NCBI RefSeq assembly: GCF_916858655.1
Contig: NZ_CAKASL010000002.1
Location: 434,001 to 498,000, forward strand
DNA: 64,000 nt
Source of the DNA: Aeromicrobium sp. Leaf350
GTDB lineage: Bacteria; Actinomycetota; Actinomycetes; Propionibacteriales; Nocardioidaceae
Direction of reading: 5' to 3'
The position numbers were made by a program, and so were the translations under genes. The notes beneath the pieces were generated by a model. That model saw only the letters and a list, made by a program, of their open reading frames with translations. It was not told the origin of the DNA and searched no databases. Shown in pieces: positions 9,641-18,714 of the stretch. The first letter of the stretch is position 1; each line of letters begins with the position of its first letter.

Positions 9641-10762
9641 ATGGACATCGTGATCGGACTCGTCATCGGGCTCGTGCTGGGCGCGGCCCTCGGAGCGCTC
9701 GTGGTCCAGTCCCGGGCCGCGGCTGCCTCGGCCACGGCCGCGGGGCTGCGCGAGCAGGTCGACGCCCTGCACGCCGAGGCCCGACGGGCGGCCCAGGTCG
9801 ACGCCGAGGAGGGGCTCGTGCTGCAGGCGCTCGCACCGGTGCACGAGACGCTGCGCACGATGCAGAAGACGGTCAGCGACCTCGAGCAGCAGCGGCACGC
9901 GCAGCACGGTCAGCTCGCCGAGCAGCTGCGGCACACGCAGGCCACGGCCGAGCGCTCCCGCGAGGCGGCCGAGGCGCTGGCGTCGGCGATGAGCAACAAC
10001 AGCACGCGGGGCGTGTGGGGCGAGACCCAGCTGCGCACGCTCGTGGAGTCCGCCGGCCTGCTGAACCGGGTCGACTTCGACACGCAGACCACCATCACGG
10101 CCGAGACCGGTCAGCGGCGACCCGACATGGTGCTGCGCCTGCCGGGCGGCAAGTGCATGGCGGTCGACGCCAAGGCACCGCTCACGGCCTACCTGCAGGC
10201 GTCAGGCGACGGCGTGGTCGACCGCGACGGCCTGCTGACCGAGCACGCCCGAGCCGTGCGGGCGCACGTCGACGCGTTGGCCGCGAAGCAGTACTGGACG
10301 GGGCTGGAGACCAGCCCGGAGTTCACGATCGCCTTCATCCCCAGCGAGCCCGTGCTGGCTGCGGCGCTCGAGCGCGACCCGGCCCTGCTCGAGCACGCCT
10401 TCGCCCGACGGATCGTCCTGGCCTCGCCCGTCAGCCTGTGGGCGGTGCTGAAGACGGTCGCGCTGACCTGGCAGCAGCAGGCCCTCAGCGACGACGCCCG
10501 TCAGCTCCTCACGGTCGGCAAGGAGCTCTACGGGCGCCTGTCCACGATGAGCGACCACGCCGACAAGCTGCGGCGGTCCCTCACCACCACGGTCGAGAGC
10601 TACAACCGGTTCGCCAGCTCCCTGGAGTCCCGGGTCCTCGTCACGGCGCGCAAGCTCGACGTCCTCGACGAGTCCACCGTCATCGGCACGCCCGGCCTGG
10701 TCGACGTCGAGCCGAAGGCACTCGTCCAGCCCGAGCTCGTCCCGGGCGAGCTGGGGCGCTGA
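9641..10762 (+). CDS. rmuC: RmuC-family DNA recombination protein
   Basis: A 373-residue protein with an N-terminal membrane segment (residues 2-24), a coiled-coil region to about 110, and the RmuC nuclease-like core. The core has GVWGETQLRTLVESAGL near residue 125, RRPDMVLRLPGGK, and AVDAKAPL, the PD-(D/E)xK-like Asp/Lys pair. RmuC limits DNA rearrangements at inverted repeats in E. coli. Starts at ATG 9641; the frame upstream is antisense to the TPR gene. Monocistronic and divergent from the TPR operon. Confidence 0.88.
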   Translation: MDIVIGLVIGLVLGAALGALVVQSRAAAASATAAGLREQVDALHAEARRAAQVDAEEGLVLQALAPVHETLRTMQKTVSDLEQQRHAQHGQLAEQLRHTQATAERSREAAEALASAMSNNSTRGVWGETQLRTLVESAGLLNRVDFDTQTTITAETGQRRPDMVLRLPGGKCMAVDAKAPLTAYLQASGDGVVDRDGLLTEHARAVRAHVDALAAKQYWTGLETSPEFTIAFIPSEPVLAAALERDPALLEHAFARRIVLASPVSLWAVLKTVALTWQQQALSDDARQLLTVGKELYGRLSTMSDHADKLRRSLTTTVESYNRFASSLESRVLVTARKLDVLDESTVIGTPGLVDVEPKALVQPELVPGELGR

Positions 10763-10781
10763 CGGGTCGCGTTCCGTTCGC

Positions 10782-11948
10782 TCAGCGCAGGGCCTGGTCG
10801 AGGTCGGCGAGCAGGTCGACGACGTCCTCGATGCCGACCGACAGGCGGACGAGGTCGTCCGGAACCTCGAGGGCGGAGCCGGCGGTGGAGGCGTGCGTCA
10901 TCGCGCCCGGGTGCTCGATGAGCGACTCGATGCCGCCGAGGCTCTCGGCCAGGGTGAACAGCTGGACGCGCCGGCACAGGTCGAGGGCCGCCTCGCGGCC
11001 TCCCGTGAGGCGGATCGAGATCATCCCGCCGAAGCGGCGCATCTGCCGCGCCGCCACGACGTGGCCGGGGTGGTCGGGCAGACCGGGGTACAGGACCTGC
11101 GCGACCTTGGGGTGGCGCGTCAGGTCGTCGACGACGGCCTCGGCGTTGGTGCAGTGCTGCTCCATGCGCACCGCGAGCGTCTTGGCGCCACGCAGCGTCA
11201 GGTAGGCGTCGAAGGGCCCGGCCACCGCGCCCGCGCCGTTCTGCAGGAATCCGAAGCCCGCGTCGAGCTCCTCGTCGGACGTCAGGAGCGCTCCGCCGAC
11301 GACGTCGGAGTGACCGCCGACGTACTTCGTCGTGGAGTGCAGCACGACGTCGGCGCCCAGCGCGAGCGGCTGCTGCAGGTAGGGCGAGGCGAAGGTGTTG
11401 TCGACCACGAACCGGGCCCCGGCGCTCTGCGCGATGCTCGAGATCGCGGCGATGTCGCCGATCGAGAGCAGCGGGTTGGTGGGCGTCTCGATCCAGACGA
11501 CCTTGGTCGCGGGGGTGACGGCCGCTGCGATCGCGTCGAGGTCACCGACCGCCGCAGGGGTGTAGGTGATGCCCCACTGCGAGAAGACCTTGTCGATCAG
11601 GCGGAACGTGCCGCCGTACGCGTCGTCGGGGATCACGATGTGGTCGCCGGGGCGCAGCAGCGTGCGCAGGGCGGTGTCGGTGGCGGCCATGCCGGAGGCG
11701 AACGCCCGCCCGTGGGCGGCGCCCTCGAGCGACGCCAGGGCCCCCTCGAGCGCCGTGCGGGTGGGGTTGCCCGTGCGGCCGTACTCGAAGCCGTCGCGCA
11801 AGCCGCCCACGCCGTCCTGCGCGAACGTCGAGCTCGCGACGATGGGCGGGTTCACCGCGCCGTGCCCGGGGTCAGGCGTGTACCCGGCGTGGATCGCGCG
11901 GGTGGCGAAGCCCTCGGCCTCGAGACGCTCCGTCGACTCGTCGCTCAT
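10782..11948 (-). CDS. metB: Cystathionine gamma-synthase/lyase family PLP enzyme
   Basis: A 388-residue Cys/Met-metabolism PLP enzyme. It carries GNPTRTALE near residue 60 and the PLP-lysine motif STTKYVGGHSDVVGG around residue 210. Length is normal. Members either make cystathionine from O-acyl-homoserine (MetB) or cleave it to cysteine (lyase), and sequence alone does not separate these reliably. Because cbs lies immediately upstream and overlaps by 4 bp (11945-11948), reverse transsulfuration from homocysteine to cysteine is a reasonable role. The arrangement matches the linked cbs-metB pair of mycobacteria. Confidence 0.9.
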   Translation of the reverse strand: MSDESTERLEAEGFATRAIHAGYTPDPGHGAVNPPIVASSTFAQDGVGGLRDGFEYGRTGNPTRTALEGALASLEGAAHGRAFASGMAATDTALRTLLRPGDHIVIPDDAYGGTFRLIDKVFSQWGITYTPAAVGDLDAIAAAVTPATKVVWIETPTNPLLSIGDIAAISSIAQSAGARFVVDNTFASPYLQQPLALGADVVLHSTTKYVGGHSDVVGGALLTSDEELDAGFGFLQNGAGAVAGPFDAYLTLRGAKTLAVRMEQHCTNAEAVVDDLTRHPKVAQVLYPGLPDHPGHVVAARQMRRFGGMISIRLTGGREAALDLCRRVQLFTLAESLGGIESLIEHPGAMTHASTAGSALEVPDDLVRLSVGIEDVVDLLADLDQALR

Positions 11949-13324
11949 ACGTGCACTCCCAGCAGGTCGTGGCGGGTCAGGACGCCGAGCGGCTTGCCGT
12001 CCTCGATCACCATGACGGCGTCGTTCTCCGAGAGCAGCTCCTGGGCCGCGTCGAGCCTCTCACCGGAACCGAGGAGGGGGAGCGGCGGTTCCATGTGCTG
12101 GGACACGGGATCGGTCAGCTGCGCACGGCCCTCGTAGACCGCGCTCAGCAGGGCGCGCTCGCTGACGCTGCCCGCGACCTCGCCGATCACGACGGGCGGC
12201 TCCGGACCGACGACGGGCATCTGCGAGACGCCGTACTCGTGCAGGATGCTGATCGCGTCGCGGATGGTCTCCTGCGGGTGCGTGTGCACCAGGTCGGGCA
12301 TCTCGCCGGACTTGCGGCGCAGCACCGCGCCCACGGTCGGGGTGGGGGAGCGGGTCGGGTCCAGCGGCTCGCGCAGGAAGCCGTAGGAGCTCATCCAGTC
12401 GTCGTTGAAGATCTTCGAGAGGTACCCGCGGCCACCGTCGGGCAGCAGCACCACCACGACCGCGTCGGGTCCCTCACGCTCCGCGACCTGCTGGGCAGCC
12501 ACGGCCGCCATGCCACAGGAGCCGCCGACGAGAAGTCCCTCCTCACGGGCGAGACGCCGCGTCATGTCGAAGGAGTCGGCGTCGCTGACGGCGATGATCT
12601 CGTCGGGGATGCTGGGGTCATAGGCACTGGGCCAGAAGTCCTCGCCCACGCCCTCGACGAGGTACGGACGACCGGTGCCGCCGGAGTAGACCGAGCCCAC
12701 CGGGTCGACGCCGATCACCTTCACGCGGCCCTCGGAGACCTCCTTGAGGTACTTGCCGGCACCGCTGATGGTGCCGCCCGTGCCGATGCCCGCCACGAAG
12801 TGCGTGACCCGGCCGTCGGTGTCGGCCCAGATCTCCGGGCCGGTCGTCTCGTAGTGCGACTGCGGGCCGGCCGGGTTGGAGTACTGGTCGGGCTTCCACC
12901 CGCCCTCGGTCTCGCGCACCAGACGGTCCGAGACGTTGTAGTAGCTGTCGGGGTGCTCGGGCGGGACGGCCGTGGGGCACACGACGACCTGGGCGCCGTA
13001 GGCCATCATCGTGTTGCGCTTGTCCTCGCTGACCTTGTCGGGGCACACGAAGATGCAGCGGTAGCCGCGCTGCTGGGCGACGATCGCCAGGCCCACCCCG
13101 GTGTTGCCGGAGGTCGGCTCGATGATCGTGCCGCCGGGCTTCAGCTCACCGGACTGCTCGGCCGCGTCGATCATCTTGACGGCGATGCGGTCCTTGGCGC
13201 TGCCGCCGGGATTCATGTACTCGATCTTGGCCGCCAGGACGCCGGCACCGGGTGCGACGACCCGGTTCAGCCGCACCAGCGGCGTGCCGCCGATGAGGTC
13301 GGCCACGTGGTTCGCGATGCGCAT
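11945..13324 (-). CDS. cbs: Cystathionine beta-synthase
   Basis: A 459-residue PLP enzyme condensing serine (or acetylserine) with homocysteine. The catalytic domain is residues 1-320: NPGGSAKDRIAVKMI carries the PLP lysine, EPTSGNTGVGLA the substrate loop, and GTGGTISGAGKYL the phosphate-binding glycines. Two CBS domains follow (about 340-459), an AdoMet/adenosyl regulatory module in this family. There is no heme-binding N-terminal extension, as usual in bacteria. The ATG at 13324 starts 7 bp after the stop of the flippase gene on the same strand, so it may be co-transcribed with it; its stop overlaps the metB start. Confidence 0.93.
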   Translation of the reverse strand: MRIANHVADLIGGTPLVRLNRVVAPGAGVLAAKIEYMNPGGSAKDRIAVKMIDAAEQSGELKPGGTIIEPTSGNTGVGLAIVAQQRGYRCIFVCPDKVSEDKRNTMMAYGAQVVVCPTAVPPEHPDSYYNVSDRLVRETEGGWKPDQYSNPAGPQSHYETTGPEIWADTDGRVTHFVAGIGTGGTISGAGKYLKEVSEGRVKVIGVDPVGSVYSGGTGRPYLVEGVGEDFWPSAYDPSIPDEIIAVSDADSFDMTRRLAREEGLLVGGSCGMAAVAAQQVAEREGPDAVVVVLLPDGGRGYLSKIFNDDWMSSYGFLREPLDPTRSPTPTVGAVLRRKSGEMPDLVHTHPQETIRDAISILHEYGVSQMPVVGPEPPVVIGEVAGSVSERALLSAVYEGRAQLTDPVSQHMEPPLPLLGSGERLDAAQELLSENDAVMVIEDGKPLGVLTRHDLLGVHV

Positions 13325-13331
13325 GGCTCCA

Positions 13332-14540
13332 TCATGCCCCCGGCGTGCTCACCTGCGTCCGCGCGGTGGGGGCGACGAGCACGAAGGCCACGAGCAGCAG
13401 GGCCACGACCGTCACGCTGCCCACCAGGCCGACGATCCCGACCTGCAGCACGGCGACGGCCACGACGAGCGAGGTGAGGGCGATCCAGACCGACGTCACG
13501 ATGCCGTGGGCGTGGCGCGCGATGGCCTCCCACACCAGCAGGTTGACGATCGAGAGCAGCGATCCGGCCAGCACGAACATCCACAGCCGGTCGGCGATCT
13601 CGGCGTACTGGTCGCCGCCGACGGCGACCAGGGCGAGCCGGGGGAGGAGCGCCGTCGCGACGGTCGCGAGGAGTCCGAGGCCCGCCACGCCGAGCACGGC
13701 CAGGTGCCGGGAGCGGGACGTCTCGTCGCGGGCGAGCAGCGGGAAGAACACGATGGTCACGAACTGCGGCAGGAAGACCGCGGCCTTCGACAGGATCAGG
13801 CCCGCGCTGTAGAGGCCCGAGTCGTGCGGGCTCAGCAGCAGCCGGGCGAGAAGGGCGTCGGCGTTGCTGAGCGCGTAGTAGGCGAGCAGGGCGTGCGAGC
13901 CGAGCACGGCCTCACGCACGAACGGCCGGCGACTGGTCCGCGGGCCGTCGGACGACCCGCGCAGCTGGGACAGACCCATCAGCACCGGCACCCAGCCGCC
14001 GATCGCCATGCCGATCAGGCAGGCAGTCACCGACGGCTCGATCGCCATCGCGGTGCCGGCGAACAGCAGCCGCCCGAGGCCGTTCGCGAGATAGATGAGG
14101 GACAGGTCCCGCCACCGCTCGGCGCCCTGGGCGACTCCGGCCATCGCTCCGACGATCGTGAAGGGCACCAGGGTCGCGCCGGCGAGCAGCCCTGGCCAGA
14201 TCGACCCCAGCTCGAGCGGCCCGCTCAGGATCGCGCTGGCACCTCCGACCACCAGCCCGGTGCCGGCGGCGACGCCGAGGGCGACGCGACCGACGGTGTT
14301 GATCGTGGCGTCCTGGTGGGCCCGATCGACCGCGATGCGTCGAGCGGTCACGGCCTGGAGGCCCAGCGAGACGACCGTTCCGATCTGCATGATGCCGAGC
14401 AGCGCCGTCACGGCGCCGAGATCGGCCGGCACGAGCAGCCGGGCGGCCAGGATCGTCGTGGCGTAGACGGCGACGTTCGACCCGATCATGCCGGCGGCGA
14501 CGGCGGTGCTGCCGGACAGCATCCCCCTGGCTCGGCTCAC
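13332..14540 (-). CDS. Polysaccharide/oligosaccharide flippase (MATE/MOP superfamily)
   Basis: A 402-residue integral membrane protein with about 12 hydrophobic segments. Its N-terminal AGMIGSNVAVYATTILAARL followed by LGAVTALLGIMQIGT is typical of Wzx/PST-type lipid-linked sugar exporters. The GTG at 14540 (VSRARGML) is chosen; the open frame upstream to 14831 is antisense to the divergent membrane gene. It opens the cell-envelope glycan region and is 40 bp from the divergent gene at 14581. Probable role: export of a lipid-linked glycan unit made by the downstream cluster, by context. No substrate can be inferred from its sequence alone. Confidence 0.82.
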   Translation of the reverse strand: MSRARGMLSGSTAVAAGMIGSNVAVYATTILAARLLVPADLGAVTALLGIMQIGTVVSLGLQAVTARRIAVDRAHQDATINTVGRVALGVAAGTGLVVGGASAILSGPLELGSIWPGLLAGATLVPFTIVGAMAGVAQGAERWRDLSLIYLANGLGRLLFAGTAMAIEPSVTACLIGMAIGGWVPVLMGLSQLRGSSDGPRTSRRPFVREAVLGSHALLAYYALSNADALLARLLLSPHDSGLYSAGLILSKAAVFLPQFVTIVFFPLLARDETSRSRHLAVLGVAGLGLLATVATALLPRLALVAVGGDQYAEIADRLWMFVLAGSLLSIVNLLVWEAIARHAHGIVTSVWIALTSLVVAVAVLQVGIVGLVGSVTVVALLLVAFVLVAPTARTQVSTPGA

Positions 14541-14580
14541 GGCCCCACGGTAGAGGACGTCCGGGTCTAGGGTGAGCGCC

Positions 14581-16302
14581 GTGATGCAGCGGTGGCGCGA
14601 CCTGGTCGTGGTGCAGTGGTCCCTGCTGCTCGCCCTCGTCGTGGCCCTGCCGTGGCGCGGCCCCGGATTCCTGCTGTCGTACGACATGGTCTGGATCCCG
14701 CACTGGACGCTGGAGCGCGAGGACCTGTGGGGCGTCGGCAGCGCGGTCCCACGGGCCGTTCCCTCGGACGGGGTCGTCGCCGTGCTCTCCGAGGTCGTCG
14801 ACCCCGTGGTGCTGCAACGGGTCGTGCTCATCGGCGCGATCGCCCTCGGCGGCGTCGGTGCCGCACGGCTGCTCGACCACTGCGGTCTCGGGGTGCGGCT
14901 CGTCGCGGCGACCTACGCGCTCTGGAACCCGTTCGTCGCCGAGCGCCTCGTGCTGGGCCAGTGGCCCGTGCTCGTCGCGCTGGCCTGCTTCCCGTGGATC
15001 GTCGTCGCGGTGCGTGACCCGAAGGCGGTGCGAGGCGTCGTCCTGACGCTCGCCCTGGCCGGCACGGCGCTGTCGATCGCGACGGGCCTCATGGGCCTGG
15101 TCGTGGCCCTGGTCGCCGGGTGGCGCGCCGGCGTGCTCCGCATCGCGGTGCTGGGCCTGCTCGTGAACGCGCCGTGGATCGTCGCGACCGTGGCGCGGTT
15201 CGAGCCCGTGACCAGCGACCCCGGCGGTGTGACGGCCTTCGCCGCCCAGCCCGAGGGACCGCTCGGACGTCTCGGCGCGCTCGCGTCCCTAGGGGGCATC
15301 TGGAACACCGAGGTCGTGCCCACGTCACGCACGTCGGTGGTCACGGCGGTGCTCGTCGTCGTCCTCCTCCTCGTGGTGGCGCTCGGCGCCGTGCGCTGGT
15401 GGCGCACCGACCGTCGTCTGCTCGTGCCGCTCGCCGTCCTCGCCGTGCTGGGCCACGCCCTCGCCGCCTGGGGCTGGCTCGCGCCGGGCACCCTCGAGGA
15501 CCTCATCGCCTGGCAGGGCGCGGCCGGCGTGCTGCGCGACGGCACGCGCTACCTCGCCCTCGCCGTGCCGTTCCACGCGCTCGCGCTGGCTCACGGTGCC
15601 GGCTACCTCGGCACGCGCGTCGCGGCCCTCGCCGAGGACGTCCGCTGGTCGACGGTCGGGGTGGTCGCGGTGCTGGCGCTCCCACTCGCCGCTCTCCCAG
15701 ACCTGGCCAACGGGGTGGGCGGACGCCTCACGCCTGTCGAGTACCCGGACTCCTGGGACTCGGCTGCCGCGACGATCGAGGCCAGTCAGGTGCCGGGCGA
15801 CCTGCTGGTGCTGCCCTTCGACCCCTACCGCGCGCCCTCGTGGAACGACGGGCGCAGCGTCCTCGACCCGGCCGGGCGGTACTTCGACCGCGAGACGGTC
15901 GTCGACGACGCGCTGACCGTCTCCGGCGTCACGCTCGCCTCCGAGAACCCCCGAGCGATGGACGTCGCGGTTGTGCTGGACGACCCGCTTGCGACCACCG
16001 CCGACCTCGCACGCCTCGGCATCGGCCTGGTCGTGGTCGACGTCGAGGCGCCCGGGGGCGACGTGCTCCCAGCCGCCGTCGGCGGTGCACGCGAGCTCGG
16101 AGCGGCCTCGGACGACCTGCGCGTGCTGGAGATCGACGGTGCCCGACGCATCGCCGGCACCGAGGAGGTGCGCACCGCCGTGACGGTCGCCTGGGGCCTG
16201 GCCGCGCTGACCGTCGGCCTGGCCCTGCTCCTGGCGCTCAGCCGGTTGCCGCGGCGCCTGCGCGCCGCGGCCCGCGCACTCTCGCGGCCGTACGGGGAGT
16301 GA
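14581..16302 (+). CDS. GT-C-like polytopic membrane protein
   Basis: A protein of about 573 residues with roughly 11 N-terminal hydrophobic segments and a soluble C-terminal part (about residues 385-535) followed by a last helix and basic tail. Its first loop carries an acidic residue in LLSYDMVWIPHW. The pattern ALWNPFVAERLVLGQWP - LACFPWIVVA parallels the N-terminal half of the AftD-like protein encoded at 23621 (YALSPRMM - VWPSAVAPWVLIP). I therefore read it as a distant member of the YfhO/AftD GT-C group, possibly a glycosyltransferase using a polyprenyl-phosphate sugar. That is inference. GTG 14581 and ATG 14584 are adjacent alternative starts. Confidence 0.7.
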   Translation: MMQRWRDLVVVQWSLLLALVVALPWRGPGFLLSYDMVWIPHWTLEREDLWGVGSAVPRAVPSDGVVAVLSEVVDPVVLQRVVLIGAIALGGVGAARLLDHCGLGVRLVAATYALWNPFVAERLVLGQWPVLVALACFPWIVVAVRDPKAVRGVVLTLALAGTALSIATGLMGLVVALVAGWRAGVLRIAVLGLLVNAPWIVATVARFEPVTSDPGGVTAFAAQPEGPLGRLGALASLGGIWNTEVVPTSRTSVVTAVLVVVLLLVVALGAVRWWRTDRRLLVPLAVLAVLGHALAAWGWLAPGTLEDLIAWQGAAGVLRDGTRYLALAVPFHALALAHGAGYLGTRVAALAEDVRWSTVGVVAVLALPLAALPDLANGVGGRLTPVEYPDSWDSAAATIEASQVPGDLLVLPFDPYRAPSWNDGRSVLDPAGRYFDRETVVDDALTVSGVTLASENPRAMDVAVVLDDPLATTADLARLGIGLVVVDVEAPGGDVLPAAVGGARELGAASDDLRVLEIDGARRIAGTEEVRTAVTVAWGLAALTVGLALLLALSRLPRRLRAAARALSRPYGE

Positions 16303-16347
16303 CCTCGCGACTGGTATCGTGATCTCCGTCATAGAGAGGGAGAAAAC

Positions 16348-16512
16348 GTGACACTTCCGAAGCGTTCCATCGCCATCGTTGCCTTCGCCGTCGGCCTGCT
16401 CCTCGCAGGTGCCACGGCCTACGGCATCGGTCAGTCCGTGCAGACGGCGTCGAGCTCAGACGGAGGGTCTGGCTCCGACACCGTGCAGTCGGTCAACTAC
16501 GGCTCGAACTGA
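16348..16512 (+). CDS. Small signal-peptide-bearing or membrane-anchored protein
   Basis: A 54-residue frame starting GTG 16348 behind GAGAGGGAGAAAA. A basic N-terminus (TLPKRS) leads into a single hydrophobic segment (residues about 7-28), then a Ser/Gly-rich tail ending in VNYGSN. It looks like a small secreted or tethered peptide of unknown function. It follows the GT-C-like gene by 45 bp and its last 20 bases overlap the 3' end of the convergent putative glycosyltransferase. Codon use (G/C third positions) matches its neighbours. I do not recognise a family. Confidence 0.6.
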   Translation: MTLPKRSIAIVAFAVGLLLAGATAYGIGQSVQTASSSDGGSGSDTVQSVNYGSN

Positions 16513-17827
16513 CGCTGGGGCCCGCCCCACGGTCAGCAGGACCTGTCTCAGCCGGTCCGGAGTCGCCCATCGGGGCGGTCCGGGCCGGCTTGAAGCGTCG
16601 TGACACCACCCACGAGCTGCGCGACACGCGGAGCGCGATCGCGACGACCCCTCGTTCGACGACCCGCATGACGGGTCCGGAGTCCCCGGCGAACGCCTGG
16701 TGGCGGTAGAAGAGCATCGTCACCCGCTTGCGCAGCCCGTCGGGCGCCGTCGGGTACGGGGCCAGTCCCTCGCGCTCTCGCTGCTCGAGCAGGGCGGCGA
16801 GCTCGGTGAGCCACGTGTCGTCTGCCGGGTCGTGGAAGTAGTTGTCGGCCTGCCAGGCGGGATCCGGGTGGTGGAAACGCCCCGCGACGAGCTCCGAGGA
16901 GTCGTGCAGCAGGCCGCTGTCCTCGAAGACGAGGTTGATCTGGCGTGCCTCGACGCCGAAGTCGGTCAGGGCGAGGGCCGGCACGCCGGAGGCCACGGCC
17001 TCCAGCAGCGCCGTCGAGCTGACCGTCACGAGCCCCACCGCGCGCTCCAGGTGGCCGGCCATCGGGCCCGACTCCACGACGAGGTTCGGCGGGACGTCGA
17101 TCTCCGCGAGCAGCGCCGGGTAGGGGTGCTGGTCGGCATGGGTCTGGGGCTCGTCGACCGTGCCCCGCACCTTCACCACGACCTCCAGCTCGGGGTGGGC
17201 ACGCGCCGTGCGCACGAGCGCGTCACGCATCCGCACGCGGTCCTCGCGCGTCTCGGGCACGAGCGCCTGAGCCGCGAACACGATCCGCGAGCGCGGCAGG
17301 GATGCCGGGCCCTGGGCGGAAGGATGAGCACAGTCCGGGAGGAACGGCAGCCGCGCGAGTGCGTACCGGTGCGGGATGTCGAGGGCCCGGCTCGCCTCCG
17401 CGAAGGCGCGGACCTCGCGGTGGCTGTGCAGCACGAAGAGGTCGACCGAGCGTCGGAAGCCGAGCCCGTACGGCAGCACGGGCAGGGCGATGCCCGGCAG
17501 GCCGCTGACGATGACGGGGCGGTCGGGACGGTTGTCGACGGCGAGCTCGACGACGGTCTGGACCGCGAGTCCGCGGGCGGCGGTCACCAGCACGTCAGGG
17601 CGCCACGTCTGCAGGATCGTGCGGACGTCCTCCAGGCCCACCCGCTCGATCGTGTCGGGCTCGATGACCGTTCCCGCCACGGCCTCGGCCACCTGTCGCG
17701 CCGAGGGCTCCGCCGAGCCCCGCGCGATGGCGAAGCGGACGTGCCACGAGGGCGGCACTCGACCAGCGAGTGCCGCCCCCCACTTGACGTAGGAGTCCGA
17801 GTCCGTGAGGACCAGGACGCGTGTCAC
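16493..17827 (-). CDS. Putative glycosyltransferase, DUF6716-like (copy 1)
   Basis: A 444-residue soluble protein of GT-B-like appearance. It has an N-terminal Rossmann-type start (TRVLVLTDSDSYVKW), a mid-region IVFAAQALVP, and near residue 266 VSSTALLEAVASG followed by NLVFEDSGLL. The VSSTA-LEA...DSGLL pattern is shared at the same residue number with the protein at 20148, so the two are paralogues. The motif resembles the donor-binding end of capsule/CDP-polyol type transferases. The gene overlaps neuB by GTGA (17824-17827) and is the last of neuA-HAD, neuB, DUF6716. Transfer or polymerisation of a CMP-nonulosonate is the simplest role, but it is unproven. The final 40 residues are low-complexity. 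Confidence 0.7.
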   Translation of the reverse strand: MTRVLVLTDSDSYVKWGAALAGRVPPSWHVRFAIARGSAEPSARQVAEAVAGTVIEPDTIERVGLEDVRTILQTWRPDVLVTAARGLAVQTVVELAVDNRPDRPVIVSGLPGIALPVLPYGLGFRRSVDLFVLHSHREVRAFAEASRALDIPHRYALARLPFLPDCAHPSAQGPASLPRSRIVFAAQALVPETREDRVRMRDALVRTARAHPELEVVVKVRGTVDEPQTHADQHPYPALLAEIDVPPNLVVESGPMAGHLERAVGLVTVSSTALLEAVASGVPALALTDFGVEARQINLVFEDSGLLHDSSELVAGRFHHPDPAWQADNYFHDPADDTWLTELAALLEQREREGLAPYPTAPDGLRKRVTMLFYRHQAFAGDSGPVMRVVERGVVAIALRVSRSSWVVSRRFKPARTAPMGDSGPAETGPADRGAGPSVSSSRS

Positions 17828-18714
17828 GCCGTCGGTGCGGGTGCCGGCTCGCGACGCAGGCGCTTCATGGGGGCCTCCTCGCCCGGCATGATGCGCTTGA
17901 CGCCGTCACCGAACGCCATCTCGAGGATGCGGATGTCGCGCACGAGGCTCATGAAGCCGTGCGGCTCCAGGCTCGCGGCCTGGTCCGATCCCCACATCGT
18001 GCGGTCGAGCGTGATGTGACGCTCGACCGAGCACGCGCCCATCGCGACCGCGGCGAGCGAGATCTGCAGACCCGGCTCGTGGCCGGAGTAGCCGACCGGC
18101 ACGCCGTAGCGCTGCTGCAGCGTGTGGATCATGCGGAGGTTGGCCTCCTGCGCCGGCAGCGGGTACGTCGACGTCGCGTGCATCAGCACGAGGCGGTCGG
18201 TCGAGAGCGTCTCGACCGCACGGTCGATCTGCTCCAGGGTGCTCATGCCGGTCGACAGGATGATCGGCTTGCCCGTCGCGGCCAGCGCGCGCAGGAGCTC
18301 CAGGTCGGTGACGGAGGCGGACGCGACCTTGTGGGTCACGACGCCGAGGTCCTCCAGGAAGTCGACCGAGGGCACGTCCCACGGCGACGCGAACCACTCG
18401 ACGCCCTTGCCGTGCGCGTACTCGGCGATCTCGAGGTACTGGTCCTTCTCGAACTCGACCTTGTAGCGGTAGTCGAGGTACGTCATCTCGCCCCAGGGGG
18501 TCTCCCGGATCGTGTCCCGCATCGCCGGCGGCGTGGAGATCTCCGGCGTGCGCTTCTGGAACTTGACCGCCTGGGCGCCGGCGAGCGCCGCGACGTCGAT
18601 CAGCTTCTTGGCGACGTCGAGGTCACCGTTGTGGTTGATGCCGATCTCGCCGATGACGTAGGTGGGGCGCTTCGGGCCGACGATCTCGCTGCCGATCTGC
18701 TGCCATTCAGCCAT
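17824..18714 (-). CDS. neuB: N-acetylneuraminate/nonulosonate synthase, short form without SAF domain
   Basis: A 296-residue NeuB-family TIM barrel that condenses PEP with a six-carbon sugar. Motifs include VIGEIGINHNGDLDVAKKLI at residue ~20, KFQKRTPE, and GYSGHEPGLQISLAA with the metal-ligand His. Typical NeuB is about 345 residues with a C-terminal SAF (antifreeze-like) domain that reaches into the partner subunit's active site. Here the protein ends soon after the barrel with a Pro/Ala tail, so SAF is absent. ATG 18714 lies within the last 8 bases of the upstream neuA-HAD gene. The substrate could be ManNAc, ManNAc-6-P or Man-6-P. Confidence 0.85.
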   Translation of the reverse strand: MAEWQQIGSEIVGPKRPTYVIGEIGINHNGDLDVAKKLIDVAALAGAQAVKFQKRTPEISTPPAMRDTIRETPWGEMTYLDYRYKVEFEKDQYLEIAEYAHGKGVEWFASPWDVPSVDFLEDLGVVTHKVASASVTDLELLRALAATGKPIILSTGMSTLEQIDRAVETLSTDRLVLMHATSTYPLPAQEANLRMIHTLQQRYGVPVGYSGHEPGLQISLAAVAMGACSVERHITLDRTMWGSDQAASLEPHGFMSLVRDIRILEMAFGDGVKRIMPGEEAPMKRLRREPAPAPTA

